Source of the DNA: Heliocidaris tuberculata
Taxonomy: Eukaryota; Echinodermata; Echinoidea; Camarodonta; Echinometridae
DNA: 64,000 nucleotides
Assembly (NCBI GenBank): GCA_025618425.1
Contig: CM046850.1
Location: 4,537,486 to 4,601,485 of the forward strand
Direction: 5' to 3'
Made by a program: the position numbers and the translations under genes
Notes under the pieces: model-generated
Database searches by the model: none
What the model was told of the DNA's origin: nothing
Seen by the model: only the letters and a program-made list of their open reading frames with translations
In this document: piece by piece, positions 1 to 58,355 of the stretch
Numbering within the stretch: position 1 is the first letter of the stretch
Layout of the letters: each line of letters opens with the position of its first letter

Positions 1-898
1 TTGCCAAATGATATTACTGCCATGCTGGGGCTCGAACCCATAAAAATTCACATCCTTCGGCCTGGTAAGAAGATTTGTGGAAAGAAGAGTGTTCACTTAC
101 TGTTGAAGCAGAGTAGGAGGTATTTTCCCTGTGAGTTGGGTAGGATGACCACACAGTAAGGGGTAATGGTTCCGATCTCCTGTCAAAGACAAACGAGGAT
201 GAAATCCATATGAGGGATGTAACAACCGTATTAAGATAAAGCACAGCATAAGCAAAGAACACTGACTGTTAAGAAATACACTTACGGTAATGATTCAGAA
301 AATATTTGATTGACAATTGTTTAATGATATCATATCATGTATTTTCTGCCTCTCTTAAGAATGATAATATAATGAATAAAGTATTGATATTTGTACATCA
401 GTCATCAAAGTATTGTCTCACTGCATTTCAAAATTGGGACTTGAATTACTACAATGGCTGACTTAATCCTAGGCACATTTTGGAGATAAATTGCTCATAT
501 AAATTGTGAATAAGATATCATATTACAAGGGGCTACTATAAAAAGCCAATCTAGGTTGATGTAATAGAATAAGTACAATACTTTAAAAAACAAATCAAAG
601 ATTCTGCTTTGGAATTTGTGATCAGAACCATCACATGCACTAAATTCTCTTAGAACTATCCAATCGAAATGATCTATCTCTTCACTCTGTGACCTTCTTC
701 CACCTACATTTATTTCTTTGTATCAATAAATGGACATGCATATGTCTCTATTTTGTCACTCTTTGTGTTGGGCTCTTCCTTTCTCTATATTATTCTTTTT
801 TTCTTCCCCTTTGGTCTGCCTCTGTTTCTCTGTTTCTTTCTCTTTTTCTGCCTCTGTTTCTCTCCCCTCCCTCGTGTATCTTTCTCTCCTTTACCTAC
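1..898 (-). other. Intron 3' of w21; pyrimidine-rich tract, no exon seen
   Basis: The stretch 690-895 is C/T-rich on the plus strand. A GGCTCGAACCC-like box near 29-41 could be a remnant of a tRNA-derived SINE, but nothing else supports it. No CNH exon or stop codon of the gene is recognisable. Confidence 0.5.
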
Positions 899-45369
<44,471 letters not shown>

Positions 45370-45921
45370 CTGTAATATGACAAGAAAAGAAAAATAAATC
45401 TTTGAGTGTTTAGTTTTCAAGGGCAAGGGCAAGATAACAAAACATAATACTTCCTCCACGTGAATATGAAAGTCAATAAATATAACATTTAATAGCATAT
45501 TTCCACATTTATAAAGTGAAGAATGTTCCAAGTGGATAGATTGGAAGGAAAAACAACACTTTGGAGAATTTTAGCTTAGAATTTATGCTGAATGAGTTCT
45601 CCAACTCAACTGTCCCAATATAATTAAATTGAGTTCAGAATAATAAAGCCTTATCATTAAGTAGGGATTAACATTTTCAGCATAGAATCCTGGCTATATA
45701 CCTTTCAACATTAAGAATGGTGTAAAACGTATTTCATAACATTCATTTGTTATAAATCAGTGAATATAATAAAAGTGAATTATGTGTATGATTGAAGTTT
45801 TCAAATCTGAAACTTTACAAATAAATGTGGAGTACATCTACATGTTTCTTGATTTAGGAATAAAATAATTGTATGCATAAGCAGTACATGCGGGCCTAAT
45901 CTACATTGCAGCCATTTATCT

Positions 45922-46278
45922 ACTAAAGGGAAGGGTGAGTTCTCGGAAAGGTAAAAAAATAATTTGAGAGCTTTCTCATTTCTTTTATGTCAGTTTGGAA
46001 GAAGTGTCCCTTGATAAGGATTGCTTTTCAAATGCCCTCATATTATAAATATGTTGAGAAACGGCTGAAATTTTCAGGCCGAATGTGTGTATGTAGTGTA
46101 CTATGTACAGTGCATGTGACTCTCAGCAGGATTGAGTCAATTTCTTCTTGTTTTGGTGATTCCAAAATCTCACAGTATAAAACAACTCTTATATAGACAT
46201 GATTAACCTTTCCCAATTGATTTGAGATGGTTTCTTTCGCAATGTTATCGCATGAGCAAAACTCAACTTTATCTTTGA
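45922..46278 (+). mobile_element. MITE family R1, copy 4
   Basis: Starts CTAAAGGGAAGGGTGAGTTC (the left TTAA is mutated to CTAA) and ends AAACTCAACTTTATCTTTGA. Slightly shorter than the other copies because of an internal deletion after TCAGTTTGGAAGAAG. Confidence 0.82.
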
Positions 46279-47594
46279 GCACAGCGAGGCTAACCAGTCT
46301 TTTCATTAACAATGCTGGTACAAAACAGGGGAGTTCATGATACGCCCAAAACAGTTAACAATTACTGGTAGGACTGTACCCAGGCAAGGATCATCATCAT
46401 GCCAGCATAAAAAGACAACAGACAATATGATAAACCAATATCATTTTGCTTTAATGTCATTTCTCCACCACAACAGCAAATTTATGCCAAGTAATAATCA
46501 TGACAGCCCAAAATCCTTGAGGCAAAATGATATTTGAGTTATAACAATGCCATGATGTAAAATCATGTGATGTTGACAGTCAGATTGTTTTTAACTTTGA
46601 ACAGCATTACTCTCTACTAAATTTTCAGTTTCCTTCAATTTATCAATGAAATCTTGATGTCTCAAGGCTTACATGTGTTTGCATGCAGAAAACAATAACC
46701 TAATCAAGGAACAAAGGATGTGTTTATACTTTCTTTCCAAAGGCAGAATGAGTGTTTTGAAACACTCATTTAATACGCAGTTCCAAGGGGTACTGTTTAT
46801 ACTTCTTTTCACCAGGCGAATTCGGGCTTTGCATCTGGTTTCGCAAACCTCAGTGAGCATGCCATTAGTTTATATGATGTCATATAAACGTGTTTACAAA
46901 TGATTGTGCATTTATGCTTCCCCAGAAACCGTGTCTTTTGAGAAACGCCGATTCAAAAGCACCTTTATGTGAGTTTTACATCGGCGTTTTAAATCGCAAC
47001 CGTGTTTTGAACTGAATGCGTAACAAGAGGCTCATTCTGGCCTGGAAAATGGGAGCATAAATGCACCCATTGACCACCTAAAAACCTGCTGGGTAACCTA
47101 CAAGTCTTGTTTTTGTTACCCAGATGGCAACTAAATAAAAATGTTGAAGTTATGATCATTCCATGTCAAGTTTGAGCAGTTCACTGTATTCAAATGACCA
47201 AGGGAAAGTTGACTTTAGCAACCTAAAAGCAATTGTATGGTTTGCCTGGTTGGTAACCCCATATAAAAAGTGATGCCTAAATTTCTTCAAGAGACTGTCA
47301 AGGGTGTCTGGTTCTCAAACCACATGGAGCTTCTTCAAGATGCAAGGGCTACATGTACATGCACACATGTGGCCCCTCTGCACATTTATTATCTGCAACA
47401 TATTTCTCAAGTCAGCAGAAGACTTGATGTCTGTCCGGGCTAATAAAGTATGGCAGCAGAGTCGAATCTTATCCTATCATTTTGCAAATTTGATTACCCT
47501 GACGCTCTGCAGCGACTGTCAGAAACCATACAGCTTGCTAATTGGGCAGAATACGACATGCCAGGGCTGACATCATAAGAATGAACATCACTAA

Positions 47595-48039
47595 CCCCTG
47601 TTCAGACTAGCAAAATTAATATTACTGCTATATGAAAAAGATAGGTAAGTATTTTGCCAGTAGGGACGTCCATCATTGAATGAAACAATATGTAAAGAAA
47701 ACGTCATACAGCGAACCGGAGGTTTGTGCATCATTTCTAATGAAATATCAAAGAAGAATAAGGGTCCACTCCTGGCTCTTTTGAAAGTCATATCATACAC
47801 TAATTGTATAACTGAGTGAGGCTTATTGGGAGCAGCCCTGCTATGTGACTACCTAGCAATGCCAGGCATAAAGCTGACACAAAACATTCTTGCGCCGAAA
47901 AACTAGTTTCTCTCTGTATTCTTTCTTTATATGATACTTTTTTTTTCAAGTGAACATCCTTTTTCACTGTTACAATGATTCTTTGTACAACATTTCTTTA
48001 TACAGATTTCATATCAAAATCCTCTTGTCTGAACAGGCT
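47595..48039. mobile_element. MITE-like element with CCTGTTCAGAC ends
   Basis: CCCTGTTCAGACTAGCAAAA at the left and CCTCTTGTCTGAACAGGC at the right are inverted. About 445 bp, with several inverted blocks inside (GATATGAAAT-type). Confidence 0.65.
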
Positions 48040-48696
48040 AAGAGCCATACCTTGGTTGTTTTTCAGAGCAGAAATATAACAGTTATGAGCCAAACAGCGA
48101 CTGTATTCCAATGATGGCCTTACGGGGCAATAGATCATGAAATGAGTTTGAGTTATGAGGTTGCCAGTTTGCTAATGACAAATGGTCTCCTTCCACACAG
48201 AGTTAAAGGTTGGACAGACTTGGGGGTGTCTGGATGAAAGGTCAGGATGGGTTCTGGCATGGATTACTTTCGCCATCTTTATATCATTTTGTTTATATGC
48301 GCTTTGCATAACATTATGCACACACCAGAATGTAAGCAAACTTCATGTTCCTTCATATGCAAATCTAACTGCCACAGATGGGAGACATGAATCTAAAAAT
48401 AGTATTTAAAAAAAGGGAAAAAAAGGAGTTGGTCTGATCATCACTGCAACGGGCATTGCCCCAACGAATACCCTGGAGTCTCAGCTGTCGTTCTACAGCT
48501 GCGGTCTGTTTGAAGTTGTTGAGTGATGCATGAATTACGTAAGACCTGTCAGTCAGTACAACTCGTTTCATGCTCTTTGATTTATTGCATCCATGAAAGT
48601 GTCAATTCTCCAGAAAAGGGAAGGACTGGAAAAACTTCTTGCAGAATCAAACAAGACTCCTGCTCAAAGTTCAGAACAAGAAAAAAAAAACCCAGA

Positions 48697-48860
48697 TATT
48701 GTCAGTTGAGAGCCTGAAGGGCTTTAACTCCTTATGTGAGTTATCAACCTTCTGATTCTCAACAGGTAATCTTGTCTTGTTTAGGGCCAGAAGGGCATTA
48801 AGTCCCATCGTTTCTACAAAGTTAACGCCCTTCTGCATGGTTCCAAACAAACGATGTCCG
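48697..48860. repeat. Two short hairpin repeats in tandem, copies 3 and 4
   Basis: GAGAGCCTGAAGGGCTTTAA ... CAACCTTCTGATTCTCAACA, then AGGGCCAGAAGGGCATTAAG ... GTTAACGCCCTTCTGCATGG. Confidence 0.75.
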
Positions 48861-49651
48861 CATAAAGATTTTGGCACAAAATGTAAAATGGCAGCGAAAT
48901 CAACGAGAGATTAGGGAACCAAAATACTCATCCTGAACTACTAGGCCTAAGTAAAATGATGATGATGAATATGATGAGATGTGCATTTTCGAGAATGTCA
49001 TTTCTCTCAAGTTTCGAGGAGTTTTCTTGATATTTTCCCGATTCAAAGAACCCATCTTTTTGTAGGAGTAACAATTCAGTATATAAGTGGGTTTCTGCTG
49101 AAATATAATTCTATCACCAGTACTCAAGATTAGTCCTTAGCAGAAGGCCAGTGCAATGTGAACGAAGCATCTGTCTTTCTCACGAGGCCTGTCTGAAAAT
49201 CACTTTCTCCTGCCCCTGGGAATTACATGTAGTTCCTCTATCATCGTAAGCCAGGAACATGACCACTACACAGGAACCTCAATATCCTGGGAATCAAATC
49301 TAGGCTTTCAATGTATATGTGCAAGAGGAATCAGGTCTGATTGAATGCATTCAAAATACAACACACATGCAACCGCCCAAATATTCTTCATCAGGCAAGA
49401 TACCAGCTTTCGTCTTTCTGGCATAGCAGAATCCACCTCAAGTTTTGATCACGTGTAGGTCAATTGGTACATGCATACACATGAGTTACTTCAATGCTAA
49501 CATCTTTCAAACTGACAAAGTGTTGATGTTGTAATGGCAGTCTTTTACTTTACCACTACGAGAGCATGCATGCTAGTTCCGTATAACTATTAACAACCTG
49601 GAAACCTATAGTATGTACATGAAGGCCTATACAGCTTGAGGTCCTTTCCTT

Positions 49652-50044
49652 TTAAAGAGAAGGTTGAGTTCTGGGAAAGGTGAAAAATAATTTGTGATCT
49701 TTCTCTCTCTCCTTTTATGTCAGTTTGGAAAAAAACATCATAGTAGAAATGTCCCCTGAAAAGGATTGATTTTTATATGGACCCTCATATTTGAGATATA
49801 GCTGAAGTATCTGGGTCAAAAATTCATGTCACATTTGTTTGCAGTCCACTATACCCATTTCTGGGTGCTGTGTATATGTACGTGATTTTCGGCAAGATTG
49901 GGTCAATTTCCTATCATTTTGATGATTCCAAAACCTCACAGTACACAACAAATCTTATGTAGACATGATCAACCTTTCCCAATCGCTTTGAAACAGTTTC
50001 TTTCACAATGTAATCACATGACCAGAACTCAACTTTATCTTTAA
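49652..50044 (+). mobile_element. MITE family R1, copy 5, TTAA-flanked
   Basis: TTAAAGAGAAGGTTGAGTTC at the left, GAACTCAACTTTATCTTTAA at the right, 393 bp, with the R1 internal landmarks. Confidence 0.88.
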
Positions 50045-50573
50045 ATACAGATTCAATTGGATATCAAGATAGCTTTGACTTTACTGAGTACTTACTGAGC
50101 CACATGGCTGCAAATATCAAAGCTTGAAATTGGGCAACCAAGACTTAATATGAATTTACACTTGCTGAAATTGGCAAGTAAATTAGGACAATAACAAATT
50201 TCATATTGCTTCCATTTAAATATAGGCATGAGAGTTGATAAGTGTTTGCATATAATTCAGATTCCAAGTCAAACAAGTCTAAAATATCATATTTTTGTCA
50301 TTAGTCTCCAAATATGGAGAGTGTCCCAATTATAACATGAGAAACACAGACTTCTCTCAAAATCCTTTCAGGCAGACTGGCTCCAATCTGACCAGTATTA
50401 TACTCCCGCTTTAAAAAGCAAGCAACGCCTATTCCAGATGTCTTGATGTAGAGGGATACATGACGTCGTCGTTGTATTTGATGCACATGTAAAAGCGATG
50501 AGTCACTCAACCATGAAATATGATAGAGTAAAGGTGTTTGTAGGGTCAATCAGTGGCGATACACAAATAAAAG

Positions 50574-51060
50574 CCTCTTCAGACTACGGGAAAGCTATAC
50601 GAAATTCGTTTTCAAAAATGTATAAAGAATCATTGTATAGCGAAAGGGGCGTGCGTATACACACATGAAAAAGTACAATTATGTATAAAGAAACATCGTA
50701 TAAAGAAACTCGTTTTCGGGAGGTCAGCTGACATCATATATTTAGTATCAGGTTACGTCATGGGCAGTGTTGATGCATACAAAATTACAGCTGACTAGCC
50801 ACATCAGCGCAGCGCACACACGTGATAAGCTCAGCCCAGTTATACAGTTTTCGTAAGATACAACTTTCACACAACAAGAGGATCCAGATTCTTTATCAAT
50901 TTTTTGTTTGATATGATGCTCTAACATCTGTTCCACTATACAATGTTTCACTACGCGACATTTCATTATATGACATTTAGACTAGAAAAATCAATTACTT
51001 ATTGTATAGCTATGCAGTTTTCATAACGCTATACAATGAATTCTGGTAGTCTGAATGAGG
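50574..51060. mobile_element. MITE-like element with CCTCTTCAGACTAC ends
   Basis: The left end CCTCTTCAGACTACGGGAAA and right end CTGGTAGTCTGAATGAGG are inverted; near the ends ATTGTATAGCGAAAGG is mirrored by CGCTATACAATGAATTC. About 490 bp. Confidence 0.72.
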
Positions 51061-51437
51061 AGTAAGAGATACAAAAAACACCACGCACAATGCTGCTCTG
51101 CTTTCCGCAGTATGGTTATGAATATGGTTGTGTCCCTGAAAATATGTTGGTTGACGATAATACTTGCATCATCATTAGTGGTGTAACTCTCCGACTGACA
51201 CTGTTTACGATTCTACGGAATTGGAATAATGGGAAAGCGGATCCTTGTAATGTGTTGAGCGGGTTTCCTTTGTGTCAAGGAAAAGATATTCATGACCAAT
51301 GTTTACAATGGGTTTTATTGTGTACATGTCACTTTTAGTCAATGTTATATTGTATGGTTGCATGACTGCTATGACATATTAAAACCACAGTAGAGGTCAG
51401 AAGTAAATTTCTCTAGACTCATGGTTCTTGATCATCA

Positions 51438-51461
51438 CCCCCCCCCCCCCCCCCCCCCCCC
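51438..51461. repeat. Poly-C tract of about 24 bases
   Basis: Uninterrupted C run followed by pyrimidine-rich DNA. Length is likely unreliable in assembly. Confidence 0.95.
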
Positions 51462-52559
51462 AATCTCTTTGTCTGCCTGCCAGTCTCTGTCTCTCAATAT
51501 TTATCTCAGTATTTCCTTATCAACTTCATTTAGCATGTAGCTTTTGTCTGTGCTTCAATTCTTTCTCTTGGTTACATATAATTTTGTTTTCACCCATAGC
51601 TGTTCAGAGTTCTCTTCTGGTCTACTGGTAAATCAATCAGTTTTCCCTCCCCAACTTGGCAAGAATTACTAATTTTCCTATTCCTACATAGTTTGAAAAA
51701 AAAATAAAAATGTTCATTAAACGAAGCAATGTGAATGAAAATTGCAAAATTTAACAGAGAAATTGCCAATTGCACATGAAAATATATTTTACTCTGCATT
51801 GCAAATTTAGAGACTTTAATGATTAGTTACAATTAAAACAGTATTTCAAGAATCAAGAATGAGAATACTCAAAAATATATTATGGGATATCAGCAAAATT
51901 GAAACAAATATTATGTAGAGTATTAAAAAACTGATGAGGCACCAGCATATGTACCTATTTATGTAATACATGAATGTATATATGGGGGAAATGCAATGGA
52001 GATTCATAATAGCTTATGAGTCACAAGAACTTTTTTTTCTTCTAATAAATGCATTTTGCTAATACTCAGCAATGACACATTTTCTATCAAATCGATTTTG
52101 CAGATACAGCTATTGGTGGAATTCTTGTTGAATATAATGGAATCAAATAATTTTTCCCTCACATGTACCGCAGCTTTTAGTTCACCTTTCCAAAATAACT
52201 TCATAAATTTATGAATTGTCGACAAAACATATGGCAATGTTTTCATATACTCTGTGGAGTCGACAGATACCACAAAATACACAGGTGAAGTATCCTCTCC
52301 CTTCAATCCTACATAATATACATGTAGAAGATTACTATTAGTCATTCAATTTGGTGAATACTGATCAGGATTTCTAAGAAATCTAATGTAGGATTGATCG
52401 GAGGACTGGACGCACTGGGGGTTGAATAGGGCAGTTGAAAGAAAGCCAAGTTCGTGAACTACGGAGGATGATAATGCAGTTTCATTTTCAAATGATTTCA
52501 TTTTCTTTTGTCTCACAGACTCACGCACCCTACATGTACGTGTATGTGTACATGTATCA

Positions 52560-53300
52560 TTCTTGCATGTGTGTTTTGTCTTCCATTTTTTTTTTCTCTT
52601 GCTCTATTTCTCCCATTCTTTCTATAGTCACATTCAAATTGCCAATGGTGTTGTCTTCCTACCTTCTCTATTTCTCTCGTTCTAAACACCTAAAATTGTT
52701 TTCTTTCGCTCCCTCTGATATCTCTTTTTCAGAAGGTGAAGTCTTCATTCATTCTTTTTTTCATTCATTATCTTTCTTTCTCCTCTCTCATTCTAATATC
52801 TATCAGATGACCCCCCCCCCTCTCTCTCTCTATATTTACTTTTTTTTTTTTTATATCTCTATATCTGTCTCTCTTTCTTTTATCTATCTTTCTCTATCTC
52901 TTTCCTTTTCTTCCTAATGTCTATCTGATGACTCTGTATCCCTTTCTCTCTCTCTCTCTCTCTCTCAACCTCTCTCTTCTATCTGTATATTTCATGTCTA
53001 TCTTTCTTATATCCTTCTCTTTCTCTCTTTGATGTCCCCTTCTCTATAATGACTCTCTGTCTCCCTATCACTCCCTCCCCCCCTCTCTCTCCCAACCTCT
53101 TTCTTCTACATGTATCTCTATATATTCCATCTATTTTTCTTCTATCATTCTCTTTCTCTCTTTGATGTCCTCTGTCTACACCCCCCCTCTCTCTCTCTCA
53201 CGCACACACACACACCCCCACTCCCTCCCCCCTCTCTCTCTCTCTCTCTCTCTCACTCGCTCTGTATCTCTCTGGCAGTCTCTGCTTTCCATCTTTCTTT
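52560..53300. repeat. Long pyrimidine-rich stretch with diverged CT tandem units
   Basis: Repeated TCTATCTGATGACTC-like and TTTCTCTCTTTGATGTCC-like phrases between (CT)n runs. The plus-strand ORF rich in Ser/Phe/Leu is a composition artefact. Confidence 0.8.
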
Positions 53301-53387
53301 CCTGTGGATAAATGATTGATGAGGGTTTTATGAGGGCTGATTACTCACGAGACAGAGGGAGAAGCACCAAACTAGGATCAAAGATGT

Positions 53388-53808
53388 GGTACCGCATGAG
53401 TCTTGGCGTGCTGACAGAGATTGCTACCATTGTAAACAGGGCCTGTCTGTCACGGATGGCCCCTTTTACACTTGTCATATTTTATAAATGTTGTTCTATT
53501 TTTCCTGAAGGAAAGGATTTGCATTGCTTGCTACTTAACAAATGAAATTTCGGGGATAATTTTTTTCTCAAAAAATCATTCCTTAGAAACTGATGAGCTT
53601 TCTCCTGATGAGGAATTCACGGTGCTGATTGTTTTGATAGGAGAAATGGTTTACAAAGGAATAAATTTCTTCAAACTTCAAGTAATGTCTGATATTATCC
53701 AACATCATCTACAGAGCAATGAGCCTTGGTGTGTTGACAGAGATTGTTACAGTTGTAAACAGGACCTGTCTGTCATGAATGGGCCTTTTACAATACTCAT
53801 ATTTCATA
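53388..53808. repeat. Duplicated ~95-bp segment
   Basis: TGAGTCTTGGCGTGCTGACA, GAGATTGCTACCATTGTAAA and CAGGGCCTGTCTGTCACGGA recur as TGAGCCTTGGTGTGTTGACA, GAGATTGTTACAGTTGTAAA and CAGGACCTGTCTGTCATGAA about 325 bases on. Confidence 0.85.
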
Positions 53809-53885
53809 CTTTCATTCTTTTTTCTAATATGACAGAGAATTTAAAAAATAAAAATGGTGTTGATTATAAAGCACATAAGAATTGA

Positions 53886-54171
53886 TGTATGCTGTAAGGT
53901 TTTGGAATCATCCAAATTATAAGAAAGTGACTCAATCCTGCTGAGAGCTACATGCACTGCACACAGAAATGTGTATATGGGACTACACACAAATGTTCGG
54001 CCTGAAGATTTCAGCTGTTTTTTGTCATATTTTGAATGCGAGGACACCTGAATAGCAATCCTTTTCAGGGGAAATTTCTACTATGTAAATCTACCAAACT
54101 AACATAATAATAAGAATGAGAAAGATCACAAATTATTTTTTACCTTTCCAAGAACTCAACCTTCCCTTTAA
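53886..54171 (-). mobile_element. MITE family R1, copy 6, truncated, abutting another TTAA element
   Basis: Minus-oriented copy lacking one end. It finishes GAACTCAACCTTCCCTTTAA at 54171, and the same TTAA is the first base block of the next element (54168-55225). Confidence 0.83.
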
Positions 54172-55225
54172 AGGGGAAGTCCCTGCTAGTATTTATTTGA
54201 TTGGAATAAAAGCAGAAAAGTGAGAGAAACAGATTAGTGAAAGTTTGAGCAGAATCCAGTAAGAAATAAGAAAGTTATATTTTGAAGTTGTAAATCAATC
54301 AAACACAAATTGGCAACTCTGCGACGTACACGTATCTTGAAAGGTCCTTTCCATTTGCTCTATAGAGAAGAATTCATAAATTTTCATTTTCTTAGTTGTT
54401 GATGAAAGAATACATTTGTTTCATACATGTTTTGTGGAAAAACATATATGTGCAATGATAATAGAGGTCGCATACATGTACAATTAAATATTTTCTTAAA
54501 GGGGAAGTTCACCCCGAAGATTACTTGAGTTTAAAAAATGCAGAAAAAATAAAGAAAAATATTGGCGAAAGTTTGGACAAAATCCGTTAAAAAATAACGG
54601 AGTTATGGACTTTTGAAGTTTTGATTTTGTGACGTCACATGCGAGCAGCTCCTCTATTATGTAAAGTGATAAATATTCCATAAAATACAGTTTTCTCACA
54701 AAATTTAGAATATTTTCGTCTGTGCATTTGATATATTGTCAGAAATGTTATTCAATACTAGATTCTGAAAAGAAACAATATTAATTTATCGTGGAACGTA
54801 AAAAAAATGCGAATATATGAAATATTTATTACATGACCAATGGGCAACTGCTCGCATGTGACGTCACGAATCCAAAACTTTAAATACTCATAACTCTTTT
54901 ATTATTTGACCGATTTTCATTAAACCTTTGCCAATATTTTTCTTTATTTTTTCTGCATTTTTTAAACTCAAGTAATCTTCAGGGTGAACTTTCCCTTTAA
55001 GAGAAAATAGACATTTAAGAATTCTTTAGTACAAGGCGAATGGGAGAGGACTTCGCAACATATGTCACAGAGTTGCCAATTTGTGTTTGACTGATTACAA
55101 CTTCAAAAATTCATAACTTCCTTATTTCTAAGCAGGTTTTGCTCAAAACTTTCATTGATCTGTTTCTTTAATATTTCTGCTTCTTTCAAAACCAACTTAA
55201 TATCAGGGTGGACTTCCCCCTTTAA
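54168..55225. mobile_element. Outer TTAA foldback element (host of a nested MITE)
   Basis: The left end TTAAAGGGGAAGTCCCTGCT and right end GGTGGACTTCCCCCTTTAA carry long inverted arms. Left AAATTGGCAACTCTGCGACG matches the right complement around 55040-55090. The interior is interrupted at 54496-55000. Confidence 0.82.
54496..55000. mobile_element. Inner TTAA foldback MITE nested in 54168-55225
   Basis: TTAAAGGGGAAGTTCACCCC at the left and GGGTGAACTTTCCCTTTAA at the right. The arms continue as long inverted repeats (GATTACTTGAGTTTAAAAAA / TTTTTTAAACTCAAGTAATC) of well over 100 bp. TTAA at both borders (54496-54499, 54997-55000). Confidence 0.88.
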
Positions 55226-56795
55226 CCATTTAAAAGTTGACCGTCTGTGGTCAGATTTGTTTCTAATCTCAGGTTTCAGTTAGACAATTCAATTATTCTT
55301 GTATGCTCTTAATAACTTCCAATGAGATGATCATTAATGCTTGCATCCTTTTTCCCTATGCATTTATATTTTATACAAATATACATGTACATTTTTTTTT
55401 CTTTTTTGCCTTGGGCTGAAGGAGACGCACATACATGTAATGTGTACTACAGATGTCTTGAACATGAAAACTCTTATATTTGAAATGGTTGCACAAAATG
55501 CCACGCTATTGCGGGAAGTGTGGCAACTATGATAGCCTCCATTACATAATGAGCCCTGTAGGCGTACAATGTACCAATACTTAACTGGCTACCGTACTTA
55601 TATCAACAATGCTCCCACTCACTCACTCATTGTCTAAATGCTTCCTTTTCTGGGCTACCAACCTGCGACACCTTTGTTGAATCTGACTCATTTTCGCCCT
55701 TGACACTTTTATGATCCGAATTTCAACTGAAAAGTGTCTTATCTTTACTAGACCTCATACAATAGAAAAATAGCACATCGCACCCTGAACGCTCGAAAGA
55801 CCAAGCGGTCGGCTGTTTCTGTTTTCTCTATAAATAAAGTATCAAATCAACAAGTAAAGGACAACTTTCATTCTTATTCTTTCTCTTCCTTCAAAAACAG
55901 CTGATTCTACATCTGAATAATATCTTTTGAGACATTTATTTGTGTACACAAAACTCTGCTTTTCAAACAACTCTTTTCCCCTCAAGCATTTGTAAAAAGC
56001 CTCTTAAAGATTAGTCTCATTTGCAGACACTTTTAAGACATTTTTTTTTTGGGGGGGGGGGAAATTAGAAAATCATTTCTTCGATTCTTAGATTCTTACA
56101 AAATTCAATCAGATCATAAATATCTAAGTATAGATCTATTCTGAATGAAACCTTATGAAAAGAAATTTCCCCTTGATTTTTCTTCCTGCTATCAGTTATA
56201 TTAGTCACTTCAAAACATAGGTGTATGAGGCGGGGGGGGGGGGGTAGGGGCTGCAGCCCCTTTGAATTTTTAATATTCTGATATTCCAGGAACCACCATA
56301 TCATATTCGAGCAGCGGTATATTTACGTACATTTTTTCACTACAAAAAGGGTCACAATTTTTGCTTACTCGCTTCATTCGCGGGCTTTGCAAACAACTTC
56401 AAAACTGGAAAGTTTATATTTGAGCAAAAGGAATCAGAACCTTCTCACAAGAAGATGCATATACGTCTTTGCTTTAAAGGCTCTATCTTGCATAAGTCCC
56501 TTTTAGCAAAATAAAATGAACGTGATGGGGTAAAAGTTTGAAATTACAGACAACGTGAGCTGTGGACATGAAACAACAATACACCCAGTAGACCTCAACA
56601 CAATACAGGTTTAAGTAAATGGTCAACTTGCTATGGTCTGTGAGTTTTCAGTGTCAACAACACTGCCTCCTTTTCATGGGTGTGATACATGTACATGTCA
56701 GAAATACGCTGGCACTGGCGGCTGGTCCACTGCATGTAAATATCAATTGGACCTACATGTTTACGGAACACACTTGAGATTCTAAATGTACGTCC

Positions 56796-57066
56796 AGGGG
56801 GGTGTTTCATAAAGCTGTTCATAAAGTTACGAACGACTTTACACACGACTGGTACCTGTTCTTGGGTGCTAATCAGATTCTCAATCATTTTGATTCGAAT
56901 GCAAAGTTTATTATTTGTCAAAATTGATTAGGGTTATTGGAAATTAAGTCCCACATGTTAAAACACCAGGGAAAATCTGGGATATCTCATTTAGCACAAG
57001 AACATATCGCCAGTCGTGCATAAAGTCGTTCGTAACTTACAAACAGCTTTATGAAACACCCCCCTG
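56796..57066. mobile_element. Foldback MITE with GGGGGGTGTTTCATAAAGCTG ends
   Basis: The left arm GGTGTTTCATAAAGCTGTTC and AAAGTTACGAACGACTTTAC mirror the right arm AAAGTCGTTCGTAACTTACA and AACAGCTTTATGAAACACCC. 271 bp. Confidence 0.87.
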
Positions 57067-57085
57067 AAAACAATATTACATCACT

Positions 57086-57273
57086 TACTGTAAAACCAGA
57101 AACTTTTTCTGAAGTTGTCAATGACAGCTGTCGTTCCTAGGAAGAAACTTACCAGTACGCACAAATTTTGCAAACATTTTGCGTTGCAATTCATTTATTG
57201 TGGCATAAAACTTTTTCTCAAATCTGGACCACGTACTCGCACTATTCCCAACAAGTTTCTAATTTCACAGTAT
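57086..57273. mobile_element. Second element with TACTGTAAAACCAGAAACTT end
   Basis: The left end is as at 41043; the right end AATTTCACAGTATCC is a weak inverted match. Boundaries are uncertain. Confidence 0.5.
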
Positions 57274-57403
57274 CCTTATTTACTTGCCGAGAAGAGTAAC
57301 CACAACTGTCCTGACTGACTTGATCTACAAATGGGCCTTGGAGCAAGCAAACTACATGTATTACTATGTCTATTAAATGTACCTACACGTACAAAGTTAA
57401 CCA

Positions 57404-57856
<453 letters not shown>

Positions 57857-58149
57857 ATAAAATACAGAGATAACAGGCAATCAGGCACTGGCTTTAGGTC
57901 CAAGACCTCTTTACCTCAAAATTCTTTGATAGAGCACTACAAAAATCACGACTTTACAAACTACATACACATAAGTGCAGTAAACAGTATGTACATGGAC
58001 ACCTATTACACTTGAATCCTTTGTGTCAGTGGAACACACCTAAAGGCTAAGTAGTTTCATATCTCAAATGTCAACAAACTAAATTCCCACTGTATCCTAC
58101 TACAAACATGTCTTCTGAAGCATGAACAACCCAGTTTCAAGGGCCATGT

Positions 58150-58355
58150 TCGCACGGGTCCTCATAGCTTTTTCAAGTTTGCGAAACCTCAAAGTTTTGA
58201 AACGACCCACAAACAATGATGTACATTAGACAATAGCCATATTCGCAGGGGTCCTCATAGTTTTTAAAGTTTGCGAAACCTAAAAGTTTTGAAACGACCC
58301 ACAAACAATGATGAGAACATTAGACAAGGGTCACACGGGACCGAAACAATGACCG
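58150..58355. repeat. Two ~103-bp tandem units
   Basis: GGGTCCTCATAGCTTTTTCA plus TTGAAACGACCCACAAACAA and GGGTCCTCATAGTTTTTAAA plus TTGAAACGACCCACAAACAA start at 58156 and 58255. Confidence 0.9.

Noticed and set aside
50301..50549. 82-residue minus-strand ORF
   Set aside because: No recognisable motif, isolated, and typical of chance ORFs in this AT-rich DNA.
51090..51338. 82-residue Cys-containing plus-strand ORF as a secreted peptide gene
   Set aside because: No signal peptide at the start, no homology recognised, and it begins inside a MITE-flanking region; chance ORF.
52435..52917. 160-residue plus-strand ORF
   Set aside because: Composition follows a pyrimidine-rich tract; no motif or coding signal.
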